A DNA stretch of 64,000 nucleotides from Rhodoblastus sphagnicola (GTDB lineage Bacteria; Pseudomonadota; Alphaproteobacteria; Rhizobiales; Beijerinckiaceae): NCBI RefSeq assembly GCF_002937075.1, contig NZ_NHSJ01000087.1, forward strand, positions 1 through 64,000, given 5' to 3'. Shown in pieces: positions 7,781 to 16,253 of the stretch. Within the stretch, counting starts at the first letter, position 1. Every line of letters starts with the position of its first letter. The notes under the pieces are model-generated. The model was not told the origin of the DNA and did not search any database. It worked only from the letters and a program-made list of their open reading frames with translations. Both the position numbers and the translations under genes were made by a program.

Positions 7781-9406
7781 ATGGATCATGATTTCGCCGT
7801 CACTCTCGACGTTGGCTCGTCGCTCGCCAATCATACCGGCTCGTGGCGCACGTTTCGGCCCGAATATGTCCATCGCCTGCCGCCCTGCAACCATGCCTGT
7901 CCGGCCGGCGAGGACATCCAGGGCTGGCTGTCGCTGGCCGAAGCCGGCGATTACGAGGGCGCGTGGCGGGCGCTGACGCGAAACAATCCGCTACCGGCGG
8001 TGATGGGGCGCGTCTGCTACCACCCGTGCGAAACCGCGTGCAATCGCGCGGGGATCGACGCCAGCGTGGGCATCAATTCGGTCGAGCGTTTTTTGGGCGA
8101 CATGGCCATCGCCAAGGGCTGGGCTTTTGCGCCGCCGACAGCGAAGAGCGGCAAGAAGGTTCTGGTCGTCGGGGCCGGGCCGGCGGGGCTGTCGGCCGCC
8201 TATCATCTGGCAATGCTGGGCCATTCGCCGACCATCAAGGAGGCGGGACCGGCGCCCGGCGGCATGATGCGCTTCGGCATTCCCAAATATCGCCTGCCGC
8301 GTGAGACGCTCGACGCCGAAGTCGCGCGCATCGTCGCGCTTGGCGTCGCCATCGAGTATGATTGCAAGGTGTCCGACTTGCGGGCGACCATGCGCGAGGG
8401 CGGCTTCGACGCCGCCTTCCTCGCGGTGGGCGCCCATATCGCCAAGCGCGCTTACATTCCCGCCGGCGAGGCCGCCAAGGTGCTCGACGCCGTGCAGGTG
8501 CTGGCCTCGATGGAGGGCGAGGATCGGCCGCTGCTCGGACGCCGCGTCGTCGTCTATGGCGGCGGCAATACCGCGCTCGATGTCGCGCGCACAGCCAAAC
8601 GCCTTGGCGCCGAGGAGGCGATCATCGTCTATCGCCGCACCCGCGAAAAAATGCCGGCGCATGATTTCGAGCTGGAGGAGGCGCTGGAAGAAGGCGTCAT
8701 GATGAAATGGCTCTCGACCATCAAGAACGTCGAGGCCGGCTCCCTCACCGTTGAAAAAATGGTGCTCGACGAAAAAGGCTTCCCGCAGCCGACCGGCGAG
8801 TTGGAAACGCTGGAAGCCGATTCCGTGGTGCTGGCGCTCGGGCAGGATGTGGATCTGTCGCTGCTCAATGGCGTCGAGGGGTTGAAGATCGAGAAGGGCG
8901 TGGTTCAGGTCGGCGCCAACATGATGACCGGCGCCGCGGGCGTGTTCGCCGGCGGCGACATGGCGCCCTCGGAGCGCACCGTCACCGTGGCGGTCGGCCA
9001 CGGCAAGAAGGCCGCGCGCAACATCGACGCTTTTTTGCGCGGCGAAGTCTATGCGCCGGCGCCGAAACATGAACTCGCCTCGTTCGAAAAGCTGAACGCC
9101 TGGTATTATGGCGAGGCGCCCAAAACCGTGCGGCCCACGCTGGAGCTGGCGCGGCGCTCCTCGACCTTCGAGGAAGTGGTGGCGGGCCTCGACGAAAGCA
9201 ATGCGCTTTACGAGGCGCGGCGCTGCCTGTCCTGCGGCAATTGCTTCGAATGCGACAATTGCTATGGCGTCTGCCCGGACAATGCCGTGATCAAGCTCGG
9301 TCCCGGCAACGGCTTCAAGTTCAACTACGATTTCTGCAAGGGCTGCGGCGTCTGCGCCAGCGAATGCCCCTGCGGCGCAATTCGCATGGAGCCGGAGGAA
9401 ATCTGA
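7781..9406 (+). CDS. GltD-like NAD(P)H flavoprotein fused to PorD-like 2[4Fe-4S] ferredoxin
   Basis: The product has 541 residues. The N-terminal cluster domain has Cys36, Cys40, Cys79, Cys83 and Cys87 (CNHACPAGED; CYHPCETAC) as in glutamate synthase small subunits. An FAD motif GAGPAGLSAA lies at 131-140, a second dinucleotide motif VVVYGGGNTALDVA is near 254, and GGDMAPSERTV is close to the C-terminal FAD site. The last 60 residues hold two ferredoxin clusters: CLSCGNCFECDNCYGVCP and CKGCGVCASECPCGAI. The protein probably passes electrons between ferredoxin or the Por complex and NAD(P)H. It starts 9 bp after porB. The fusion replaces the separate delta subunit of standard four-subunit enzymes. 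Confidence 0.85.
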   Translation: MDHDFAVTLDVGSSLANHTGSWRTFRPEYVHRLPPCNHACPAGEDIQGWLSLAEAGDYEGAWRALTRNNPLPAVMGRVCYHPCETACNRAGIDASVGINSVERFLGDMAIAKGWAFAPPTAKSGKKVLVVGAGPAGLSAAYHLAMLGHSPTIKEAGPAPGGMMRFGIPKYRLPRETLDAEVARIVALGVAIEYDCKVSDLRATMREGGFDAAFLAVGAHIAKRAYIPAGEAAKVLDAVQVLASMEGEDRPLLGRRVVVYGGGNTALDVARTAKRLGAEEAIIVYRRTREKMPAHDFELEEALEEGVMMKWLSTIKNVEAGSLTVEKMVLDEKGFPQPTGELETLEADSVVLALGQDVDLSLLNGVEGLKIEKGVVQVGANMMTGAAGVFAGGDMAPSERTVTVAVGHGKKAARNIDAFLRGEVYAPAPKHELASFEKLNAWYYGEAPKTVRPTLELARRSSTFEEVVAGLDESNALYEARRCLSCGNCFECDNCYGVCPDNAVIKLGPGNGFKFNYDFCKGCGVCASECPCGAIRMEPEEI

Positions 9407-9422
9407 TCGGGCGCCCCAACCC

Positions 9423-10304
9423 TCAGTGCGCGGCGATCACGGGACGCTGCGCGCCGGACAACCAGCCAAACAGACCCTGCCAGGGTTTTCGCGCGGCGCG
9501 GCGGCGCGCGGCGGGCGCCGGCGGGTTGAAATCCAGCGTCGCCGGCAGAGGTTCGGCCTCCAGCGCCGCGAAGGCGCCGCGCAGCCGTTCGGCGCCCCGG
9601 CGCCATTCCGCCGCGCGTCGCGCGGCTTCGCCATCCCGTTGCAGCAGCGCCTCGACTTCGGCGCGCCGCGACGGCTCCAGCAGATCGTCGGCGTAACCGT
9701 GCAGGTCGGCTTCGCATAAGCTGGAGGCGGCCCGCAGATGCGGCTGGGGGACGCCCGTCAACGCGCTCGCCAGTTCGGCCCGCGCGCGCGCCAGCCGGAT
9801 CAGCGCCTGCGCCCCGGTCATGTCGAGCACGGCGCCGATGTCCGCGTAATCCAGGCGTTCAAGCGTCGCCAGCGCCAGCACGGCGCGCGATTCGAACGGC
9901 AGGCGCGGCAGCGCCCGCGCTTCGGGCGACCAGGGAGAGTGACGCGCGTCGCGCTGGAAGCCGCCGGAAGCCTCGGTCTCCTCGAACAGGGCGAAGTCCG
10001 CTTCGCGCCGCGAAAACTCCCGCGCGAGCCGGGTCAGGCAGCGCAGCAGCGCCAGCCGAAGCGCACCGGGCGGTTGCAACGCCCCGCCCTCCCGCGCCAA
10101 CAGGCCAGCGCGCCAGAAGCTCAGCAAGGCCTCGTGCGCGAGATCGTCCGCGTCCTGGTCCGCGCGGCTCCGGGCGCCGGCGCGCGCCTCCGCCACCGGC
10201 CAGCGGCCGAGCAGGGCGTGGGCGCAGCGCCGCAGCGCTGGCGTCAGACTGGCTGCGGTCTCATGCTTGGCTGCGGTCTCATGCTTGGCGACGGTCTCTT
10301 GCAT
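9423..10304 (-). CDS. Fused ECF-type sigma factor / anti-sigma-like protein
   Basis: The product has 293 residues. Residues about 20-95 look like a sigma-70 region 2 (DADDLAHEALLSFWRAG), and 130-185 like a region 4 helix-turn-helix (LPFESRAVLALATLERLDYADIGAVL in two parts). Residues 197-245 instead match the N-terminal domain of anti-sigma factors (DLHGYADDLLEPSRRAEVEA, then a WRRGAERLRGAFA helix). The C-terminus is Arg/Pro-rich without a clear membrane helix. A short Ala-Lys-His-Glu-Thr repeat occupies the N-terminus. Such proteins are normally encoded by two adjacent genes. The region-2 match is weaker than region 4, so the protein could be a degenerate sigma homologue. Confidence 0.65.
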   Translation of the reverse strand: MQETVAKHETAAKHETAASLTPALRRCAHALLGRWPVAEARAGARSRADQDADDLAHEALLSFWRAGLLAREGGALQPPGALRLALLRCLTRLAREFSRREADFALFEETEASGGFQRDARHSPWSPEARALPRLPFESRAVLALATLERLDYADIGAVLDMTGAQALIRLARARAELASALTGVPQPHLRAASSLCEADLHGYADDLLEPSRRAEVEALLQRDGEAARRAAEWRRGAERLRGAFAALEAEPLPATLDFNPPAPAARRRAARKPWQGLFGWLSGAQRPVIAAH

Positions 10305-10654
10305 GGCGACCCCCTCCGGCTTTATCCCGCTTTGCCAAGGGATTGGCGTCGGGACGGTTCACAATATATTAATATATCGTAAACTGTTCCGTACGTCACC
10401 GCCAGACGCCCAAGCGCCTTGTTCCGGTTTATCAACGGATTCCGCGCGCTCAGGGATCCACAGGCTTGGCGCGTGGCGCTCTTGCTTCCGGCGTCGGGCG
10501 CGGGTAAATGCCCCCAAGCGCAATTGTGGATGCATTGCGGCGAATCGGCCGAAAGCCGGCTTCGGCGGACCAAGACAGTGTCCGACGAGCCAAGAAAAGG
10601 TTCGGCGTGCCAATATGGCCGCGACGTCGCCGCAAGCGAAACACAGGATTGTTC
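10305..10654. other. Divergent intergenic region between sigma-like gene and fabI
   Basis: These 350 bp separate divergent genes and must carry both promoters. An AT-rich perfect palindrome (ATATATTAATATAT at 10364-10377) sits about 60 bp upstream of the sigma-like gene and contrasts sharply with the GC-rich surroundings. No small gene is convincing in this stretch. The part next to fabI is GC-rich, with no clear promoter motif. Confidence 0.5.
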
Positions 10655-11512
10655 ATGACGATAATTACTGAGGAACCCGCCACCCTCGCCGTTCAATCGG
10701 GGGTCTTGCGCGGCAAGCGCGGATTGGTGATGGGCCTCGCCAACAACCGCTCGATCGCCTGGGGCATCGCCAAGGCCGCCCGCCTCGCCGGCGCCGAAAT
10801 CGCCCTGACCTACCAGGGCGAGGCGCTGGAGCGCCGGGTGCGCCCGCTGGCGGCCGAACTCGACGCCCATGTGGTCGGCGAATGCGACGTCACCGATGGC
10901 GCATCGATCGACCATGTCTTCGCCGAAGTCGAAAAGCTTTGGGGCGGGCTGGACTTCGTCGTCCATTGCATCGCCTTTTCCGACAAGGACGAACTGACCG
11001 GCCGCTACGTCGACACCAGCGAGAAAAACTTCACCACTTCGCTGGCGATCTCCTGCTATTCCTTCACTGCGGTGGCGCAGCGCGCCGAAAAGCTGATGAA
11101 GACCGGCGGGTCCCTGCTGACCCTGACCTATTACGGCGCCGAGAAATGGATGCCGCATTACAATGTGATGGGCGTCGCCAAGGCCGCGCTGGAGGCCAGC
11201 GTGCGCTATCTCGCCGCGGATCTGGGCGAGAAGGCCATTCGGGTGAACGCCATTTCCGCCGGGCCGATCAAGACCCTGGCGGCCTCGGGCATCGGCGACT
11301 TCCGCTATATCCTGAAGTGGAACGAATATAACGCGCCGCTGCGCCGCACCGTGACCATCGACGAAGTCGGCGAGAGCGCGGTGTTCCTGCTGTCGCCGAT
11401 GGCGCGCGGCGTCACCGGCGAAATCCTCCACGTCGACGCCGGCTATCATGTCGTCGGCATGAAGAACCCCAAGGCGCCCGACATCGGCGAAATCGTGCGC
11501 GGCAAGGACTGA
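10655..11512 (+). CDS. fabI: Enoyl-[acyl-carrier-protein] reductase (NADH), FabI
   Basis: The product has 285 residues. It is an atypical SDR with MGLANNRSIAWGIAKA near residue 26 and LTYQGEALERRV, both FabI signatures. The catalytic pair is in the YYGAEKWMPHYNVMGVAKAALE segment, given here as the Y-x6-K pattern. The C-terminus has the HVDAGYHVVGM motif. It reduces trans-2-enoyl-ACP in the last step of each fatty-acid elongation cycle in the cytosol. ATG 10655 is chosen because the preceding frame has no homology. A histidine phosphatase gene follows within 10 bp. Confidence 0.93.
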   Translation: MTIITEEPATLAVQSGVLRGKRGLVMGLANNRSIAWGIAKAARLAGAEIALTYQGEALERRVRPLAAELDAHVVGECDVTDGASIDHVFAEVEKLWGGLDFVVHCIAFSDKDELTGRYVDTSEKNFTTSLAISCYSFTAVAQRAEKLMKTGGSLLTLTYYGAEKWMPHYNVMGVAKAALEASVRYLAADLGEKAIRVNAISAGPIKTLAASGIGDFRYILKWNEYNAPLRRTVTIDEVGESAVFLLSPMARGVTGEILHVDAGYHVVGMKNPKAPDIGEIVRGKD

Positions 11513-11521
11513 GCCGCGCCG

Positions 11522-12115
11522 ATGACGCCGCCGCTGTTCTTCCTGCGTCACGGCGAAACCGATTGGAACGCGGAAGGGCGGCTGCAAGGCCAGAAGGACA
11601 TCGACCTCAACGCGCTCGGCCGCCAACAGGCGGCGCAAGCCGGGCGCAAGCTGAAGAAAATCCTGTCCTCCCGGGGCCTGGACCCCGCGGCCCTGTGCTG
11701 GCAGGCCTCGCCGCTGGCGCGCACCCGCGAAACCATGTTTCTCGCGCGCAAGGAACTTGGGCTGCCCGCCGAGGGCGTCGTTTTCGACGCGCGACTCAGG
11801 GAATTCACCTTCGGACGCTGGGAGGGCAAGACCTGGCCGGAGGTTTGCGCCGAGGACCCGGAGGGCGCGGCGGCGCGCGACGCCGACAAATGGCGTTTTC
11901 GTCCCCCCGGCGGCGAATCCTACGCCGATCTCACGGAAAGACTGCGGCCCTGGCTCGACGCGCAGCACGAGCCTTCAGTGGTCGTTTCGCATGGCGGCGT
12001 CGCCCGCGCGCTGATGCATCTCATCGGCGGTCTCTGCGTGGAGCGCGCCCCGACCGCCGACATTTTTCAGGGGCGGGTGCTGGTGTTTTCGGCGGGACGG
12101 TTCGACTGGATATAA
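11522..12115 (+). CDS. Histidine phosphatase family protein (phosphoglycerate-mutase-like)
   Basis: The product has 197 residues. The catalytic motif FLRHGETDWNAEGRLQG is at residues 7-23, with His9 the expected phospho-acceptor, and the second histidine is in VVVSHGGVARAL (about residue 160). The EFxFGRWEG motif with its acid lies between them. Family members remove phosphate from small metabolites or proteins; the exact substrate cannot be told. It directly follows fabI and is probably co-transcribed with it. A long palindrome lies just downstream. Confidence 0.88.
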   Translation: MTPPLFFLRHGETDWNAEGRLQGQKDIDLNALGRQQAAQAGRKLKKILSSRGLDPAALCWQASPLARTRETMFLARKELGLPAEGVVFDARLREFTFGRWEGKTWPEVCAEDPEGAAARDADKWRFRPPGGESYADLTERLRPWLDAQHEPSVVVSHGGVARALMHLIGGLCVERAPTADIFQGRVLVFSAGRFDWI

Positions 12116-12156
12116 TACGTCTCGCCGCCGTGAGCGTCAGCCATTGCAAAGATCAA

Positions 12157-12182
12157 GTTCGGTGAACGCGCGTTCACCGAAC
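12157..12182. terminator. 26-bp perfect palindrome between convergent genes
   Basis: GTTCGGTGAACGC is followed directly by its exact reverse complement GCGTTCACCGAAC. It sits between the convergent ends of the phosphatase gene and the unknown gene ending at 12188, so it could act as a two-way terminator. It lacks a T-run. The core TTCGGTGAAC...GTTCACCGAA recurs at 44198-44237, again between convergent genes. Confidence 0.6.
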
Positions 12183-12187
12183 GTGCT

Positions 12188-12451
12188 CTAATGTCTCACG
12201 GCGATGGTGAATTCGCCGGCGGCGATCCGGTCCGGCAGGCGACCGGCGAAGGTGGCCACCGCCTCCTCGCCATAGGTTTCGACCAGCTCCTGCAAGGCCG
12301 CGAACAGAGCCGCGTGCGCAAAACTTTCGCTTTCGATCCCCGCGAGAATGGCTTCGGCCAATGCCTCGGTGACATAGGCCAAGGCCGCGCGACGCTCATC
12401 CTCGGCGCCAGAGAGTTCGACGTAATCTTCGGTATCGTGCGGGGTCATCAT
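12188..12451 (-). CDS. Hypothetical acidic protein, 87 residues
   Basis: The product is a small, acidic, all-helical protein with no cysteine, signal peptide or membrane segment. Its centre, AYVTEALAEAILAGIE, and the motif ALQELVETYGEEAVATF suggest a compact helical bundle. The start ATG follows GGGGTC-like sequence weakly; two adjacent ATG codons are possible. It resembles small conserved proteins of methanotrophs and relatives, with no known role. Confidence 0.55.
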   Translation of the reverse strand: MMTPHDTEDYVELSGAEDERRAALAYVTEALAEAILAGIESESFAHAALFAALQELVETYGEEAVATFAGRLPDRIAAGEFTIAVRH

Positions 12452-12574
12452 GGGGAAAGCTTAACCGCCAAACGCGCCCGTGGCGAGCAAGGTCTTAAGA
12501 AAGGGTTAACGCCAGTCCGCGCGGCCCGACCAAGCCATTCACAAGACGCCAACCATGCAACCAATTGTTTAAAA

Positions 12575-13147
12575 TCATTTTTCGCTATATTGCGTCGTGA
12601 TGTCGTGAGCCAGGCGCCCGCCCTCTTCCAGCAAACGGCGCCGCGCGAGGTCGGCGACGGGCGTGCATTGCCTGTGGAAATATTCATAGCCGCGCAAGCC
12701 ATGGTTGTAGGCACCCGCGAGACGCTCGCGCTGGAGCGGGCCGGCGTCCTGCGAGTCCATCAGTTTGCGCATCGATTGGCGCCAGGCCGATTCGTCGCTC
12801 TTGCCGGCCGCCTCGCCGCAGAGCGGATCGAGCGCCGCCAGCGCGCCCATGATTTCCGACAGGCGCAGCAGTTGCGGCTGATAGGACGGCGGCGCCGTCT
12901 CGACCACGGTCGCGGGCGCCGGCTTTTGCGGTTCGGGCTTGGCCACGGGGGCGCGACGTTTTTCGGGCGCGGCTTTATGCGGCTTGTGCGGCTTGCGCGG
13001 GATCGCCTGGCGCTGTGGAGCCAAAACGGGCGGCGGCGGCGGCCGGTTGTCGAAAAATTGAAAGAATTGCGCGCGCGCGGGTTCCGCTGGCGCCAGCAAC
13101 GCGGCCAGAGCGCAAAAAACCGCCAGTTTCGGCCAAGGCGCCATCAT
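12575..13147 (-). CDS. TIGR02301-family exported protein
   Basis: The product has 190 residues from ATG 13147, whose ATGATGG overlaps the NUDIX stop. An N-terminal signal peptide (WPKLAVFCALAALLAPAEPARA, quoted in outline) is followed by a Pro/Lys-rich linker to about residue 85. The conserved C-terminal domain has LSEIMGALAALDPLC, a YNHGLRGYEYFHRQC segment and a paired Cys. This layout matches the alphaproteobacterial TIGR02301 family of unknown function. It is translationally coupled to the NUDIX gene and presumably acts in the periplasm. Confidence 0.75.
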   Translation of the reverse strand: MMAPWPKLAVFCALAALLAPAEPARAQFFQFFDNRPPPPPVLAPQRQAIPRKPHKPHKAAPEKRRAPVAKPEPQKPAPATVVETAPPSYQPQLLRLSEIMGALAALDPLCGEAAGKSDESAWRQSMRKLMDSQDAGPLQRERLAGAYNHGLRGYEYFHRQCTPVADLARRRLLEEGGRLAHDITTQYSEK

Positions 13148-13605
13148 GGCTTCGCCTCCACCAGCTTTTGGGCGCCCGCGACCACGGCCGCCAGATTCGG
13201 CGTGAGCGCGAGATCGGCAAGGTCGTCGGGGCTTCGCCATAAAATTTCGCCCGCCTCGGCGCTGGTTTCCCCCTCCCCGGCGATCCAATGCGCCGCGAAG
13301 GAGAGGATGACATAATGCCGCTCGACCCGGCCGGCGCCATCGCGCTGGATGTGCTCGACCGGCCGGTTGAAGGCGCAGATACGCGCGAGCACGCCGGTTT
13401 CCTCGCGCAATTCGCGCAGGGCCGCCGCCTCCAGCGTCTCACCGGTTTCGACCAGGCCTCCGGGCAGCGTGTACCTTTGCGCGTAAGGCGCGTCGGTGCG
13501 GGTCGCCAGCAGCACCTTGCCGTCGCGAAACACGGCTATGCTCACGGCCAGGGCCGGCTGTGCCGGATAGTGACGGCGCGGCGCGCTCACGGCGTCCTGA
13601 CTCAC
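13144..13605 (-). CDS. NUDIX hydrolase
   Basis: The product has 153 residues from GTG 13605, which overlaps the pdxH stop as GTGA. The Nudix box is complete ([18 protein letters not shown] followed by REETG, residues about 49-71), giving the Mg-binding glutamates. Family members hydrolyse nucleoside diphosphates linked to another moiety; the substrate here is unknown. It lies between pdxH and the TIGR02301 gene with overlaps at both ends, so the three genes form one transcription unit. Confidence 0.85.
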   Translation of the reverse strand: MSQDAVSAPRRHYPAQPALAVSIAVFRDGKVLLATRTDAPYAQRYTLPGGLVETGETLEAAALRELREETGVLARICAFNRPVEHIQRDGAGRVERHYVILSFAAHWIAGEGETSAEAGEILWRSPDDLADLALTPNLAAVVAGAQKLVEAKP

Positions 13606-14216
13606 GGATACAGCGCCTCGCGGGTCCAGTCGCCGCGGGGCTCGGGGCGGCGGTAACACAGGCGCTCGTGCAGGCGGAACGGCTTGTCGGTCCAGAATTC
13701 GATTTCCACCGGCCGGATGCGATAGCCGCCCCAATGCGGCGGGCGCGGCACGTCGCCCAGGCCGAAGCGCGCGGCCTGCGCGGCGACGGCCTTTTCCAGC
13801 GCGAACCGGCTCTCCAGCGGGCGCGACTGCGCGCTGGCCCAGGCGCCGATTCGGCTGTCGCGGGGGCGACCGGCGAAATAGGCGTCCGATTCGGCTTCCG
13901 TCACGTGCTCGACCGCGCCGCGAAAGCGGAACTGCCGGCGCAGGCTCTTCCAGTGCAGCACGCCGGCGGCCATCGGCCGCGCCGCCAATTCGTCGCCCTT
14001 TGCGCTTTGCCTGTTGGTATAAAAGACGAATCCCTGATCGTCGTAGCCGCGCAGCAGCACCATCCGGGCGTTGGGCATGCCGTTTTCGTCCACGCTCGCC
14101 AGGCACATGGCCTCGGGATCGTTGATCTCGCTGGCCCGCGCCTCCTCCATCCAGCGCGCGAACAGGCCAAAAGGCTCGTGCTCGGGCAAATGCTTACCTG
14201 CCGTTAATGCGTTCAT
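13602..14216 (-). CDS. pdxH: Pyridoxamine 5'-phosphate oxidase
   Basis: The product has 204 residues, the usual PdxH length. The N-terminal FMN-binding half has [21 protein letters not shown], then [13 protein letters not shown], and the C-terminus carries the family ending [11 protein letters not shown]. The enzyme oxidises pyridoxamine or pyridoxine phosphate to pyridoxal phosphate using FMN and oxygen. It is the first gene of the pdxH-NUDIX-TIGR02301 unit. Confidence 0.92.
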   Translation of the reverse strand: MNALTAGKHLPEHEPFGLFARWMEEARASEINDPEAMCLASVDENGMPNARMVLLRGYDDQGFVFYTNRQSAKGDELAARPMAAGVLHWKSLRRQFRFRGAVEHVTEAESDAYFAGRPRDSRIGAWASAQSRPLESRFALEKAVAAQAARFGLGDVPRPPHWGGYRIRPVEIEFWTDKPFRLHERLCYRRPEPRGDWTREALYP

Positions 14217-14271
14217 TGGATGATGCCCTTGTCCGGTTCGGCAACTGGACCTGTACCCGGATTACACCTGC

Positions 14272-14757
14272 TTGCTTGTACGTTCGCGTCCCCTTCCTAG
14301 CAAAACGCCACAGCGTGGGCTGCATTTTTTTGCGGTCCGCCGCGCGATGGCGTTAAGTCTCGCGCTGGCGGCGCTGTCGGGTTGCTCCGTGGTCAACCCG
14401 CTCAATCCCGACGTGGACATGCAGGCGACCGGCTCCGTCGCCGGCGCGCCCGCGACGCCGGCCAAAACCGCCCTGCCCGCCGGGCTCGACGCCGAGGACC
14501 GGCACCGGGCGCTGGGCGCGCTCGGCGTCGCGCTCGATCCCCAGGGCAATGGCGCGGCGGTGCGCTGGGACAATCCGGTGACCAAGGCGCGTGGGCTGGT
14601 GACGCCGGTCGGCTTCGCCTATCCCGAAAATGGGCTGATCTGCCGCAAATTTTCCGCGCGCTTCGAGACCGCGACCGGCGCAAAGAGCCGGGCGGGCGCA
14701 GCCTGCCGCGACAAGAACGCCGTGTGGACCCTGTCCGAAATCCACAAGGGCGCGTGA
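14272..14757 (+). CDS. Outer-membrane lipoprotein / surface-antigen-like protein
   Basis: The frame runs from a TTG at 14272, but the first good ATG is 14347 (MALSLALAALSGC) and the true start is uncertain. A lipobox-like LAALSGC gives a lipidated cysteine, followed by a linker and a small domain with AVRWDNPVTKARGLVTPVG and CRKFSARFETATG, a pattern found in the 17-kDa surface-antigen-like (RT0821/Lpp0805) group. The product is probably an envelope lipoprotein. It precedes a dnaJ-like gene on the same strand. Confidence 0.7.
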   Translation: MLVRSRPLPSKTPQRGLHFFAVRRAMALSLALAALSGCSVVNPLNPDVDMQATGSVAGAPATPAKTALPAGLDAEDRHRALGALGVALDPQGNGAAVRWDNPVTKARGLVTPVGFAYPENGLICRKFSARFETATGAKSRAGAACRDKNAVWTLSEIHKGA

Positions 14758-14880
14758 AGGCGCGCAAGAGACGCGCAAGAAACGCACCCCCTTGCGCCCG
14801 GCCGCGTTCAAGACCACATAACAGACAAAAGACATGCCGCCGGCGCCGTTGAGGGCCGGCGAGAAAATGGGCTTTGAAAG

Positions 14881-15858
14881 ATGCGTGATCCCTATCAGAT
14901 TCTCGGCGTCGCAAAGGACGCCTCGCAGGCCGATGTGAAAAAGGCGTTCCGCAAGCTCGCCAAGCAGCACCATCCCGACCAGAACCCCAACGAGCCCAAG
15001 GCCAAGGACAAATTCGCCGAGGTCAATTCGGCCTATGAAATCCTCGGCGACGAGAAAAAGCGCGGCGCCTTCGACCGCGGCGAGATCGACGCCGAAGGCA
15101 AGCCGCGCGGTTTTGAAGGTTTTCCCGGCGGCGGGTTCCGGCGCGGCGGTCATGGCGGCGGCCCGGGCGGCGGCGCGGGTCCGGGCGCGCATCCTTTCGA
15201 GTTCAATTTCGGCGGCGGCTCGCCGTTCGACGCGGCCGACATCTTCTCCGACCTGTTCGGACGCGGCGGACCCGGCGCGGCGCGTGGCGCAGGCGCCGGT
15301 CCTGGCGCGCGCGCGCGCCAGCCCGGCGCGGATATCGCGCTGGACACCCATGTTTCGCTGGAAACCGCCCTGCACGGCGGCAAGGCGCGGGTGCAGACGC
15401 CTTCGGGCAAGACGCTGGAGATCAATGTTCCCGCCGGCGTCGAGGAGGGCAAGCAGATCCGCCTGCGCGGCCAGGGCCAGCCCAGCCCCGGCGGCGGCCC
15501 GGCCGGCGACGCGCTGGTGACCGTCCATATCCAGAAACATCCGCATTTCCGCGTGGACGGCCGCGACATCAGGCTCGATTTGCCGGTAACGCTCTATGAG
15601 GCGGTGCTCGGCGGTCGGGTGGAGGCGCCGACGCTCGGCGGCAAGGTCGAGCTGACGCTGCCGCCCAAGAGCAATTCCGGCAAGACGCTGCGCTTGCGCG
15701 GCAAGGGCCTGCCGGCGGCCGGCGGCCAGCCCGCCGGCGACCTCCTGATCACCCTGCGCATCACCCTGCCCGACGGCGGCTGGGCCGAATTGGAGGAGGT
15801 GGCCAGGAAGATGCAGGCCAAGCAGCCATATGATCCGAGGGTGGAGCTGGCGAAGTAG
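14881..15858 (+). CDS. DnaJ-like (CbpA-type) co-chaperone
   Basis: The product has 325 residues. An N-terminal J domain (1-65) has the HPD motif at H31-P32-D33. A Gly/Phe-rich linker (about 78-150) follows, and then the two beta-sandwich C-terminal domains, with no CxxCxGxG zinc-finger. Missing zinc fingers place it with CbpA/DjlA-like type II J proteins rather than canonical DnaJ. It would stimulate DnaK ATPase. The linker is unusually glycine-rich. The gene stands alone. Confidence 0.9.
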   Translation: MRDPYQILGVAKDASQADVKKAFRKLAKQHHPDQNPNEPKAKDKFAEVNSAYEILGDEKKRGAFDRGEIDAEGKPRGFEGFPGGGFRRGGHGGGPGGGAGPGAHPFEFNFGGGSPFDAADIFSDLFGRGGPGAARGAGAGPGARARQPGADIALDTHVSLETALHGGKARVQTPSGKTLEINVPAGVEEGKQIRLRGQGQPSPGGGPAGDALVTVHIQKHPHFRVDGRDIRLDLPVTLYEAVLGGRVEAPTLGGKVELTLPPKSNSGKTLRLRGKGLPAAGGQPAGDLLITLRITLPDGGWAELEEVARKMQAKQPYDPRVELAK

Positions 15859-16202
15859 GCGCGGTGGCGGCGCGGGTGGTGCGCGCGGCTGTTTGGTTGA
15901 CGCATGCGGGCGCTTGAGATGGGTGCGGTGGCGGCGCCTGCCTCGGCGGCGATGCGCCACATGTGACCATGACCTTGTGGCGGCGACGATCCGAATGCGG
16001 CGGTAACCGGAAATCGAGCAAAGGGCCGGCGTCGAAGCTAGACCGGTCGATGGCTAACGGGAAAGCGGAAAGGATGCGGCATAACCGGAAATCCGCGCAT
16101 CCGTGTTTTTCGACAGTCGTTAACATCTCGGCGCGGCGCGCCATCAAAAGTCATCCCTGAAACCATTCCGTCTTCACGAGACGGAAAACTCTTGGAAAAG
16201 AA
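15859..16202. other. Intergenic region, no gene seen
   Basis: The stretch is GC-rich near dnaJ. The sequence TAACCGGAAAT occurs twice, near 16003 and 16080. Small frames here have no support. The end is occupied by the terminator of the minus-strand glycine-zipper gene. Confidence 0.4.
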
Positions 16203-16222
16203 AGGCCGCCAAATGGCGGCCT
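16203..16222 (-). terminator. Rho-independent terminator of the glycine-zipper gene
   Basis: AGGCCGCC, loop AAAT, GGCGGCCT form a perfect 8-bp stem; on the minus strand it is followed by TTTCTTTT. It lies 31 bp downstream of the gene ending at 16254. Confidence 0.8.
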
Positions 16223-16253
16223 CGCTTTGCGTTCGACACCTTGCCGCCGCGGC

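Noticed and set aside
10322-11968. 548-codon frame antisense to fabI and the phosphatase gene
   Set aside because: It spans two real genes and a promoter region and has no start signal.
14353-15960. 535-codon frame antisense to the dnaJ-like gene
   Set aside because: It is a shadow of two plus-strand genes.
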